Assembly: GCA_002369295.1 (NCBI GenBank)
Contig: DFDR01000244.1
Span: forward strand, 6,779-13,921
Length of the DNA stretch: 7,143 nt
Direction: 5' to 3'
From: Desulfovibrionaceae bacterium UBA3823
Lineage (GTDB): Bacteria; Desulfobacterota; Desulfovibrionia; Desulfovibrionales; Desulfovibrionaceae
Part shown: positions 1 to 5,551 of the stretch, piece after piece
Layout: every line of letters starts with the position of its first letter
Numbering within the stretch: the stretch's first letter is position 1
Position numbers and translations under genes: made by a program
The notes under the pieces: generated by a model
Told to the model about the DNA's origin: nothing
Seen by the model: only the letters and a program-made list of their open reading frames with translations
Database searches by the model: none

Positions 1-683
1 CGGTAGAGCCGCCTGCGGCGCTCCTCCCTGTCGCCGGCATAGTGCATGGCGCGGTGGCAGTTGGGACAGAGGGCGACGGCATTCTCGGGCGCGTCCCAGC
101 CTTGTTCGGCCAGGGGCACGACGTGGTGGACCTCAAGATAGGGCATGTCCGGCGCCTCCTCGAAGGGCGCGCGGCTTCCGCAGAACTCGCACAGGCCCCG
201 GGAGTTCACGAGCAGCCAGGCCTTCAGCCTGGGATCGCGCGCAAAGAGGCAGGCCTCGACCCTGCGCAGCCGGGGACGGCGGACGCCCGGGAAGGCCGGC
301 ATGGCGCCGGCGCCTCCCCGGGATCCGGCCTTGGCCAGGGCCAGGTACTCGCAGCGCACGGCAAAGCCGAACGCCTGTTCGAGCAGGGCGGGCGAGGACT
401 CGACCTCGGCGGCAGCCTGGCGGATCACGGCCGCCACGCCCGTGCCCACGTGGGTCGCAGGCATGTAGCCCTTGACAAAGGGCTTGCCGTCCTCGGCCAG
501 CACCGCGGAGATGTTCTGGAAACGGTACTCGAGGGCGCTTTCGGTGCGCCGGTCCAGCCGCTCCCTGAGGACGCGCCTGATCTGGGCCTTGCTGTAGGCT
601 TCGCCGGCACGCTCCTTGGCCAGCATGTAAAGATAGGCATACACTGCCTGACGGGTTTACTCAGGCGTCCAGCTGGAGTTCAT
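1..683 (-). pseudogene. HNH endonuclease (McrA-like) with N-terminal head domain; interrupted by in-frame TAA, 3' end outside window
   Basis: The minus-strand frame reads as an HNH nuclease. A first CxxC (CEFC, about residues 165-169) is followed by LEVHHVVPLAEQGW, ENAVALCPNCHRAMHY and an Arg-rich tail REERRRRLYR at the window edge. This is the usual zinc-binding C..C/HH/N/C..CH arrangement of McrA-type nucleases, which cut DNA and are often modification-dependent; only a few C-terminal residues should be missing. Residues about 5-90 form the head domain common in front of such HNH modules (W-T-P-E...AVYAYLYM...FQNISAVLAEDGKPFVKGY). The likely original start is ATG at 683, because MNSSWTPE continues directly into the domain, but codon 9 (659-657) is TAA. 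GAA at this place would restore WTPEETRQAV. Internal starts GTG 644 and ATG 626 lack ribosome sites and would remove the first helix. ATG 683 also lacks a visible ribosome site. Either the gene is dead or the stop is a sequence error. Confidence 0.75.
657..659 (-). other. Premature in-frame TAA in the HNH gene
   Basis: Codons read ATG AAC TCC AGC TGG ACG CCT GAG TAA ACC CGT CAG GCA GTG on the minus strand. The residues before (WTPE) and after (TRQAVYAYLYM) form one continuous head domain when aligned with WSREDLAIAVDSYLAL at the start of the plus-strand gene at 1595. No indel is needed: one base change (GAA or similar to TAA) explains the stop. Confidence 0.7.
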
Positions 684-695
684 GGGCGGAATCCC

Positions 696-739
696 GGAAG
701 AAAGGGAAGGGGAAGGGGGAAGAGAGAAGGGGAAAGGGA
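696..739 (+). repeat. 44-nt homopurine tract
   Basis: Every base from 696 to 739 is A or G on the plus strand, as a run of short G and A blocks (GGAAG, AAAGGGAAGG, GGAAGGGGGA and similar). The tract begins only 13 nt upstream of the likely original HNH start codon (683), so the HNH sense strand is pure pyrimidine there and can offer no Shine-Dalgarno. Long mirror-like purine tracts can adopt triplex (H-DNA) structures; that is general knowledge and is not shown here. Confidence 0.8.
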
Positions 740-748
740 CGGAGCAAG

Positions 749-827
749 GCCGGCAGGGGCGCAGCCCCTCTCTCTGGGCTGGCACCAGCCTATGCCCTTT
801 TCCGCCGCCTTGCCAGGCCCTGCCGGC
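749..827. repeat. Inverted repeat with inner GGGGC/GCCCC hairpin
   Basis: GCCGGCAGGG at 749-758 is the exact reverse complement of CCCTGCCGGC at 818-827. Overlapping the left arm is a compact hairpin, GGGGC (756-760), loop GCA, GCCCC (764-768), followed by TCTCTCT. It could act as a weak terminator or processing structure in either direction. No gene is seen inside it. Confidence 0.4.
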
Positions 828-849
828 TCGACCCTGCGCCTTCCGAGCA

Positions 850-905
850 TTTTCCAGCCTTTTCCCAGTCTTTTCCGGGACTTGTCCAGGCCTTGTCCCT
901 GGCCT
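850..905. repeat. Degenerate ~10-bp-period repeat (TTTTCC/TTGTCC blocks)
   Basis: Successive blocks TTTCCAGCCT, TTTCCCAGTC, TTTTCCGGGA, CTTGTCCAGG and CCTTGTCCCT follow one another at about one block per 10 bp, close to one helical turn. No open reading frame here looks real. The block sits in the middle of the long gene-free stretch. Confidence 0.4.
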
Positions 906-1144
906 TTGGCCTCTGCCACCAGTTCCAGCCGCGTGCTTGCCGTCTTTTTCTGTACAGGTCTCGGCAAGCCTGCAAAGCTGCGCACTCTCGTTTGCCATCG
1001 AGATGACAGCTTTAAATTCAGGAGCTTGCGTCCTCCAGCGCAGGTCTTTTTCAGTGTTTTTCTGCGCAAGCCGCGACAATCGGGAAAAGCTGCGTAAACC
1101 GGCCGCTTGACAGCATGCTAGCGTGCCTGCAGGCGTGGAAAGGA

Positions 1145-1171
1145 GTCGAAGCGCGCTTCTTCGGCTTTTTT
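1145..1171 (+). terminator. Intrinsic terminator with no upstream gene
   Basis: The stem GTCGAAG (1145-1151) pairs with CTTCGGC (1159-1165), one pair being G-U, across a 7-nt loop CGCGCTT. Six T residues (1166-1171) follow immediately. This is the classic Rho-independent layout on the plus strand. The only upstream gene is on the opposite strand, so it would end an unannotated plus-strand transcript or insulate the next gene from read-through. Confidence 0.5.
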
Positions 1172-1326
1172 CTGCGCCGGCGGCAGCCGCCGCAAGGGTC
1201 TCGCATCGAGCCGTTGTGACGCTCCGCACAGCCGTGGCTGACACAGCCGTGCCGGAGGAGAAAAATCACCCTGCGTGGTGAAATATACACTTGACTTTTT
1301 TTCGTCTTCATATGAGAGGATTGCGC

Positions 1327-1332
1327 TAAAAT
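1327..1332 (+). promoter_or_regulatory. Possible -10 box for the triple-head-domain gene
   Basis: TAAAAT matches the TATAAT consensus at 5 of 6 positions and lies in the only A+T-rich patch upstream of the gene at 1595. A good -35 at 16-18 nt is not visible; TTGACT at 1291-1296 is too far away. Transcription from here would give a leader of about 255 nt. Confidence 0.2.
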
Positions 1333-1416
1333 GCACTTCGGGTCAGCCACGTTGCCGACTGGCCCGTCTCCAGACCCTGCGGCCCGCCTGCAGTTGCTCT
1401 GGAGATGCAGCGGCGC

Positions 1417-1465
1417 AGCCAATGGCTAAGGCAGCGGATTCCCATCCGCATGCGCATCCCGCGCA
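1417..1465 (+). other. Cluster of three small hairpins in the leader of the triple-head-domain gene
   Basis: Three stems follow each other: AGCC-AAT-GGCT (1417-1427), GCGGAT-TCCC-ATCCGC (1434-1449) and TGCGC-ATCCC-GCGCA (1451-1465). The last two are separated by a single base and are perfect in their stems. No known riboswitch or tRNA pattern is recognised. They could be a structured 5' leader or a small RNA. Confidence 0.3.
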
Positions 1466-1594
1466 CATGTCGGCAAGCGCCGCCCGACCCCCGGTTCAGG
1501 ACGCGCCGGCAGCGGCTCTTCCGCGTCCAGAAGCTCTGGGTGCAGGGGAGCCCGTAACTGCCAACCTGGGCCTTAGCGCCAAGAAGGGTTCGGA

Positions 1595-2491
1595 ATGGAA
1601 CTTGCATGGTCCCGCGAAGATCTCGCCATTGCCGTCGACAGCTATCTTGCACTTCTGGAAAGCCAGAAGACGGGAGGCGCACTGACGCCTGAAGCCGTCC
1701 TGCGCTCTGTCGCAACCAGGACTGGACACAGCCAGGAGGAGGCCAGAGGCATCCTCAACACCGTCACCTGGCAGATGTCCATGCACAACGCCCCCGTGTG
1801 CAAGGGCTTCCGCGCTCAGTGCGAAACTGACGAAAAGGTGCTCGTCACCCTGGAGCAGATTCTCTCCCGCGACTGGAAGATAGACCGCGTTCTGCACCGC
1901 AAGCCCTGGAGTCGCAGCGAGCTCAAGGCCGCGGTCGCCTGCTACCGCGAGATGTGCCGCGATCAGCAGGCCGGCGTGCCCTTCGACCGCACAGAGCGCC
2001 TCTCCAAGCTTGCCGACGACCTCTCGCGCAAGTTCAGCGCCGTCCGCCTCAGGATGAACAACATCTCCTGGATCATGGCCCAGCACGGCCTGCCCGTCGT
2101 GGACTGCATCCCCCTGCTTGCCGGCGTCGGCAGGAAGGTGGTCAGCGTGGTGCTCGACGTCTACGGCGAGCTCGTGGCCAGCGAGGACGAGTCGGCCCAC
2201 CGGGATCTGTGGACCGAGTCCCAGCTGCGCAGCGCCCTCGACGCCTACAAGGACATTGCTGAGCTCGAGGCATCCAAGACCCGCTTCGACGTCAACGACA
2301 ACATCTGCGCCCTCTCCCAGGAGACGGGCCGCCGCTTCAGCTTCTGCCGCCTCAGGCTGGCCAACATCGCCTGGCTGCTCCAGGGCAAGGGGCGCACGCC
2401 CATTGCCAGCATCCCTGCCTCCAACGAGATGCCCCAGGAGACATGCGAGCTGCTGGACCGGCTCTGCATGGAGCATCCGGTTTCCAAGTAG
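1595..2491 (+). CDS. Hypothetical protein with three tandem HNH-associated head domains and no nuclease
   Basis: A 298-aa protein without signal peptide or membrane segment. It consists of three copies of one ~100-residue unit beginning at Trp5 (WSREDLAIAVDSYLALL), Trp105 (WSRSELKAAVACYREMC) and Trp206 (WTESQLRSALDAYKDIA). Each continues through a variable middle into a second helix (ARGILNTVTWQMSMHNAPV; VRLRMNNISWIMAQHGLPV; CRLRLANIAWLLQGKGRTP). The same unit opens the HNH protein at 1-683 (WTPE...YRFQNISAVLAEDGKPFV). It resembles the N-terminal head domain of ScoMcrA-like HNH nucleases, whose exact role is not certain to me. No HNH, zinc-finger or other catalytic motif is present. The start ATG has GAAGGG 6 nt upstream, and the first unit begins immediately after it. 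The gene is divergent from the HNH gene. Possible roles, all inferred, are DNA recognition, partner subunit, or dominant regulator of the nuclease. Confidence 0.8.
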   Translation: MELAWSREDLAIAVDSYLALLESQKTGGALTPEAVLRSVATRTGHSQEEARGILNTVTWQMSMHNAPVCKGFRAQCETDEKVLVTLEQILSRDWKIDRVLHRKPWSRSELKAAVACYREMCRDQQAGVPFDRTERLSKLADDLSRKFSAVRLRMNNISWIMAQHGLPVVDCIPLLAGVGRKVVSVVLDVYGELVASEDESAHRDLWTESQLRSALDAYKDIAELEASKTRFDVNDNICALSQETGRRFSFCRLRLANIAWLLQGKGRTPIASIPASNEMPQETCELLDRLCMEHPVSK

Positions 2492-2500
2492 CCTGTCAGG

Positions 2501-2525
2501 CCCCTGTCGCCGCCGGCGGCAGGGG
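2501..2525 (+). terminator. GC-rich 3' hairpin after the triple-head-domain gene
   Basis: CCCCTGTCGCC (2501-2511) pairs with GGCGGCAGGGG (2515-2525) over a 3-nt loop, with one G-U pair. It begins 9 nt after the stop codon. There is no T-run behind it, so it may be a Rho-assisted or partial terminator, or a 3'-protecting structure before the small gene at 2597. Confidence 0.4.
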
Positions 2526-2536
2526 TCGGGCGCGGA

Positions 2537-2590
2537 GCAGGCCTGGGGCAGGGCGCAGGGCCGCCGCTGGTCCAGGCCCTGCCAGGGAGG
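2537..2590 (+). promoter_or_regulatory. Leader hairpin adjoining the ribosome site of the 68-aa gene
   Basis: GCAGGCCTGG (2537-2546) pairs with CCAGGCCCTGC (2572-2582) with one bulged base. The ribosome-binding sequence AGGGAGG (2584-2590) begins two bases after the stem, 6 nt ahead of ATG 2597. The stem could modulate ribosome access; this is inference from pairing only. Confidence 0.3.
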
Positions 2591-2596
2591 CTCGCC

Positions 2597-2803
2597 ATGT
2601 CCGCCATGCACCGGGGCTTTTCCCCCGACCCTGCAGCCGCCGGCCGGCGGCGCATGCTTGTCCTGCTCAGGCGCTTTGCCCGCTCGCTGCCCAGCGGCAT
2701 GAGCGACGAAGAGAAGGCCTCCATGACGGCCGAGATGGCGCGCCGGCTCGAGCGTGAACTGGAGGGCGCGGAAGGCGCGAAAGGCAGGACGCACAGGGAC
2801 TGA
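2597..2803 (+). CDS. Small hypothetical protein, 68 aa
   Basis: I do not recognise a family. The protein is basic at its start (RRRMLVLLRRFARSLP) and has a charged amphipathic second half (MSDEEKASMTAEMARRLERELEGAE), so it is probably two short helices. It has no signal peptide and no clear membrane segment. The start ATG 2597 is supported by AGGGAGG at 6 nt spacing, one of the better ribosome sites in the window. A second in-frame ATG lies at 2606. It follows the triple-head-domain gene by 105 nt on the same strand, with a GC-rich hairpin between, so co-transcription is possible but not certain. An AGGCCG/CGGCCT stem (2804-2809 with 2830-2835) follows the stop. It could be a small accessory protein of the upstream gene or an unrelated orphan. 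Confidence 0.55.
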   Translation: MSAMHRGFSPDPAAAGRRRMLVLLRRFARSLPSGMSDEEKASMTAEMARRLERELEGAEGAKGRTHRD

Positions 2804-2853
2804 AGGCCGTCAGGCGCATCTGCCCGCCCCGGCCTGAAGACGCAGGTCCTGCC

Positions 2854-2938
2854 AGAAGCTTCTGCCCGAAGTCCTGCCCGAAGTTCTGCCCGAAGTTCTG
2901 TCTGAAGCTCTGCCGGAAGCTCTGCCGGAAGCCCTGCA
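2854..2938. repeat. 12-bp tandem repeat, seven units
   Basis: Seven head-to-tail units of consensus SGAAGYYCTGCC fill 2854-2938: one 13-nt unit (2854-2866), then 12-nt units at 2867, 2879, 2891, 2903, 2915 and 2927. Most differ by one or two bases (CGAAGTTCTGCC, TGAAGCTCTGCC, GGAAGCCCTGCA). A further degenerate unit may precede at 2842-2853. The tract lies in the gap between the 68-aa gene and glpK, 142 nt before the glpK start, and is not part of a convincing coding sequence on either strand. Copy number could vary between strains. Confidence 0.85.
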
Positions 2939-3000
2939 CGGGCGCTGGCAGGAGGGCTCTGCCCGTGCTATGCCTTGAGCCGAAGCCTGCATCCCCTGCG

Positions 3001-3070
3001 GCGCAGGCCAGCATCAGCGCAGGACAAGCGCAGGAACGGCGCAGAATCTGCGCAGCCCAGGACAGCGCAA
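3001..3070. repeat. GCGCAG motif repeated at 11-bp spacing before glpK
   Basis: GCGCAG begins at 3001, 3017, 3028, 3039 and 3050, with a GCGCAA variant at 3065 that runs into the glpK ribosome site. The four central copies are exactly 11 bp apart, so they face the same side of the helix. It may be a protein-binding array in the glpK leader or simply a decayed tandem repeat. Confidence 0.5.
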
Positions 3071-3080
3071 GGAGCAGAGC

Positions 3081-4580
3081 ATGAAGAAGTACGTGATGGC
3101 CCTGGATCAGGGCACGACCAGCTCGCGCTGCGTCGTCTTCGACCGCGGCATGCGCGTTGCCGCCATGGCGCAGCAGGAGTTTCCGCAGATCTATCCCCAG
3201 CCCGGCTGGGTGGAGCATGATCCCGAGGCGATCTGGCAGACCCAGCGCGGCGTCATGCTGGAGGCCCTGGACAGGCTCGGCGCAGACCCTGGGGAGATAG
3301 CGGCCGCCGGCATTGCCAACCAGCGCGAGACCACGATCCTCTGGGACGGCAGGACCGGAGAGCCCCTCGGCAACGCCATCGTCTGGCAGTGCCGCCGCAC
3401 GGCAGAGCGCTGCGCGCTGCTCAAGGCGGACCAGGCCTTTGCCGCCAGGGTGCGGGAACGCACGGGCCTTGTCGTCGATGCCTACTTTTCGGCGAGCAAG
3501 ATCCAGTGGCTGCTCGACAGCGTGCCCGGCGCCCGCGCCAAGGCGGAAGCGGGGAGGCTGCGCTTCGGCACCGTCGACGCCTGGCTCGTCTGGAAGCTCA
3601 CCGGCGGCGCCGTCCACGCCACGGACCACACCAACGCCAGCCGCACCATGCTCTACGACACCGCCCGCCTCCGCTGGGATCCCGAGCTCTGCCAAGCCTT
3701 CGGCGTGCCCCTGGCCATGCTCCCCGAGGTGCGCCCGAGCTCCGGCTTCTACGGCGCCTTCCGCCTCAAAGGCGTCGAGATTCCTCTTCTTGGCGTCGCG
3801 GGCGACCAGCAGGCCTCGCTCTTCGGACAGGGCTGCACGGCTGCCGGCCAGGCCAAGAACACCTACGGCACGGGCTGCTTTCTGCTGATGCACACGGGAC
3901 AGACCCGCCGGACCAGCGCCCACGGCCTCCTGTCCACCATGGCCGCCACGCTCGGCTCCGAGCCCGCCTACGCCCTGGAAGGCAGCGTCTTCATCGGCGG
4001 GGCCGTGATCCAGTGGCTGCGCGACGGCCTCGGCATCATTTCCAGCGCGCCCGAAACCGAAGCCCTGGCCCTGAGCGTTCCCGACACTGCCGGCGTCTAT
4101 CTGGTGCCGGCCTTTGCCGGCCTTGGCGCCCCCTGGTGGGACATGGACGCCCGCGGGGCCCTGCTCGGGCTCACGCGCGGCGCGACGAAGGCCCACGTGG
4201 CAAGGGCCGCGCTCGAGGCCATAGCCTACCAGTGCACGGACCTCGTCCGCGCCATGGAGCAGGACGCCGGCATGCGCCTGGAGCGGCTCAGCGTGGACGG
4301 CGGGGCCTGCGCCAACAGCTTTCTCATGCAGTTCCAGGCCGACGTCGGCAACCTGGCCGTGCGACGCGCCAGCGTGCTGGAGACGACGGCCTTCGGCGCG
4401 GCGGCTCTTGCCGGCCTTGCGGCCGGCTTCTGGAGCCTGGACGATCTGCGCGGCGGTGCGCCCAGCGGCAGGACCTTCCTGCCAGCCATGCCCGAGGCGC
4501 GGCGGGAAGCCCTGCTGGCCGGCTGGCGCGAGGCCGTGGCGCGCGTCCGAAGCCGGCAAGGCGGCGCCTGCCAATCTTGA
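3081..4580 (+). CDS. glpK: Glycerol kinase
   Basis: A 499-aa cytoplasmic FGGY-family kinase, the usual GlpK length, which phosphorylates glycerol with ATP to sn-glycerol 3-phosphate. The N-terminal phosphate-binding DQGTTSSR is at 9-16. Glycerol-binding residues fall in NQRETT (80-85), DAYFSASK (133-140, Tyr135) and AGDQQ (240-244, Asp242). The nucleotide-binding half has YGTGCFLLMHTG (262-273), PAFAGLGAPWWD (343-354) and VDGGACANSFLMQFQ (405-419). The start ATG is preceded by AAGGAG at 6 nt spacing. The segment matching the fructose-1,6-bisphosphate loop of the E. coli enzyme (GGKGGTR, from memory) is shortened to RLKGVE, and PGIET, the E. coli EIIA-Glc contact, is replaced by PAMPEA; E. coli-style allosteric control is therefore unlikely. 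No glpF or glpD is adjacent, and two repeat tracts occupy its leader. Confidence 0.96.
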   Translation: MKKYVMALDQGTTSSRCVVFDRGMRVAAMAQQEFPQIYPQPGWVEHDPEAIWQTQRGVMLEALDRLGADPGEIAAAGIANQRETTILWDGRTGEPLGNAIVWQCRRTAERCALLKADQAFAARVRERTGLVVDAYFSASKIQWLLDSVPGARAKAEAGRLRFGTVDAWLVWKLTGGAVHATDHTNASRTMLYDTARLRWDPELCQAFGVPLAMLPEVRPSSGFYGAFRLKGVEIPLLGVAGDQQASLFGQGCTAAGQAKNTYGTGCFLLMHTGQTRRTSAHGLLSTMAATLGSEPAYALEGSVFIGGAVIQWLRDGLGIISSAPETEALALSVPDTAGVYLVPAFAGLGAPWWDMDARGALLGLTRGATKAHVARAALEAIAYQCTDLVRAMEQDAGMRLERLSVDGGACANSFLMQFQADVGNLAVRRASVLETTAFGAAALAGLAAGFWSLDDLRGGAPSGRTFLPAMPEARREALLAGWREAVARVRSRQGGACQS

Positions 4581-4669
4581 CTTCAGCGCCAAGGGCAGAT
4601 AGCACATGGCATGGCCCAGCCCTCCGGGCAGCCTTTCCAGCAGCCGCGAACCCTCTTCAAGGAATCGAC

Positions 4670-5551
4670 ATGATCCGCTCGATAACCACTCTGGAACGCC
4701 TGGGACGCAAGGATGCCCGACTCATCGTCGAGCAGACCAAGGGCATGGTTGAAGCCAAGTCCGTGGACGACTACCTCGCCGAGAAGACCATAGTCCATAT
4801 CTTCACCGAGCCCGCGCTCGCCGAGTACCTGTGCTGCGCGGCGACCGTGCGCCAGATGAGCGGGCAGGCGATCTTCTTCCCGCCGAAGGAGGCGGCCCAG
4901 GCCAAGCTGGAAACCTTCCCCGTCAAGCTGCTCAGCTCCGTCAGCTCCTACATGGACTGCCTGATGGTGAACGGCGTGGAGACCTCGAGCTGGGAGCCCG
5001 AGGAGCTGGTCTTCCCCCTCATCAACTGCGGCGGACCCGACGCCCATCCGTCCCGCGCCCTGGCCGACGTTGCCTGCATGATGCTCCATGCCGGCGGCGA
5101 GCTTGACGCCGTCAAGATATGCTGGCTGGGCGGGATTACCGGCGAGCTCTGCTCGCTCGCCGTGGCGGCCGGCTTCTTCGGCCTGCACCTGCATGTCTAT
5201 GCGGTGCCAGGCCTCCCCCTCGAGCAGTTCAAGGATCTGGCGGCCCGCCATCCCGAAGCGGACGTTGTCCTTGACGCCACGAAGGAAGAGGCCCTCGATG
5301 GCGCCTCCTACTGCTTCATCGGCAGCCGAGAGGGCCTGGACTTCGAGAGCCTGCCGCGCTGGACCGTGTCGCCGAGCTTCCTGCGCGGCCTCAAGCCGAA
5401 CGGCCAGCTCCTGCTCGGCGCCTCCCCCTCGAAGTGCCTCCTGCTCGACATGCGCTACCGCCGGGCCGGCGAAGGGCACTCCCTGCTGCTCAAGCAGGCC
5501 GAGAACAGGCTCAAGGTCTACAAGCGCTTCTTCCACTACATTTTCGACTAG
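4670..5551 (+). CDS. Aspartate/ornithine carbamoyltransferase-like protein, probable pseudoenzyme
   Basis: A 293-aa protein with the length and fold signature of the carbamoyltransferase family. FTEP (45-48) followed by a helix ending GQAIFF (65-70) matches the family block F-x-E/K-P-STRT...GGHAI. LINCGGPDAHPSRALADV (117-134) matches the PVIN..G...HPTQAL.D block. The Rossmann-like half has VKICWLGGITGELCSLAVAA (148-167), and the C-terminal LKQAENRLKVY (274-284) matches FRQAENGLYV. The catalytic carbamoyl-phosphate motif STRT is replaced by ALAE (49-52), HPTQ by HPSR (126-129) and HPLP by GASP (250-253). Normal transcarbamoylation is therefore unlikely; a regulatory, scaffold or altered-substrate role is possible. 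The start ATG 4670 has AAGGA at 6 nt spacing. The gene lies 89 nt after glpK on the same strand and its stop overlaps the stop of the convergent DUF169 gene. The family call is firm, the function unknown. Confidence 0.8.
   Translation: MIRSITTLERLGRKDARLIVEQTKGMVEAKSVDDYLAEKTIVHIFTEPALAEYLCCAATVRQMSGQAIFFPPKEAAQAKLETFPVKLLSSVSSYMDCLMVNGVETSSWEPEELVFPLINCGGPDAHPSRALADVACMMLHAGGELDAVKICWLGGITGELCSLAVAAGFFGLHLHVYAVPGLPLEQFKDLAARHPEADVVLDATKEEALDGASYCFIGSREGLDFESLPRWTVSPSFLRGLKPNGQLLLGASPSKCLLLDMRYRRAGEGHSLLLKQAENRLKVYKRFFHYIFD
5548..5551. other. Shared CTAG: overlapping stop codons of convergent genes
   Basis: The palindrome CTAG supplies TAG to the plus-strand gene (5549-5551) and TAG to the minus-strand gene (5550-5548). 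The two coding regions overlap by 3 bp with no room for a terminator between them, so each transcript must run into the other gene antisense. Confidence 0.85.

Larger units (their letters stand above)
684..1594. other. Gene-free stretch between the divergent head-domain genes
   Basis: About 0.9 kb without a convincing coding sequence: open frames here have low-complexity Arg/Pro/Ala-rich composition and no ribosome sites. It contains the purine tract, the inverted repeat and the 10-bp repeats listed separately. It also has an 11-bp direct repeat TTTTTCTGCGC (near 1057 and 1167), a plus-strand terminator (1145-1171), a CGGCGGC-A-GCCGCCG palindrome (1178-1192), an A+T-rich patch (1261-1335) and small hairpins before the next gene. 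It must hold the promoters of both flanking genes. Confidence 0.6.

Noticed and set aside
42..1097. Plus-strand open frame of 351 codons
   Set aside because: It overlaps the HNH gene antisense and continues into the purine tract and gap, has no ribosome site and no domain.
1107..1136. Promoter starting with TTGACA at 1107-1112
   Set aside because: No acceptable -10 box occurs 16-18 nt downstream; the sequence there is GC-rich.
1496..2794. Minus-strand open frame of 432 codons opposite the triple-head-domain gene
   Set aside because: It is antisense to a gene with three internally consistent domain copies, and it shows no motifs.
2854..2938. CRISPR array
   Set aside because: The units are 12 bp and directly adjacent with no spacers, so it is a simple tandem repeat.
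2667..4607. Very long minus-strand open frame (646 codons) antisense to glpK, with FRQS-type repeats at its end
   Set aside because: It is the complement of glpK in a GC-rich genome. The composition is Ala/Gly/Arg-rich without family motifs, and the repeats are the 12-bp tandem tract read on the other strand.
3389..4669. Extended N-terminus for the carbamoyltransferase-like gene, since its frame is open far upstream
   Set aside because: The upstream part overlaps glpK in another frame and is Arg/Pro-rich. The ATG at 4670 has a good ribosome site and gives the family's normal length.
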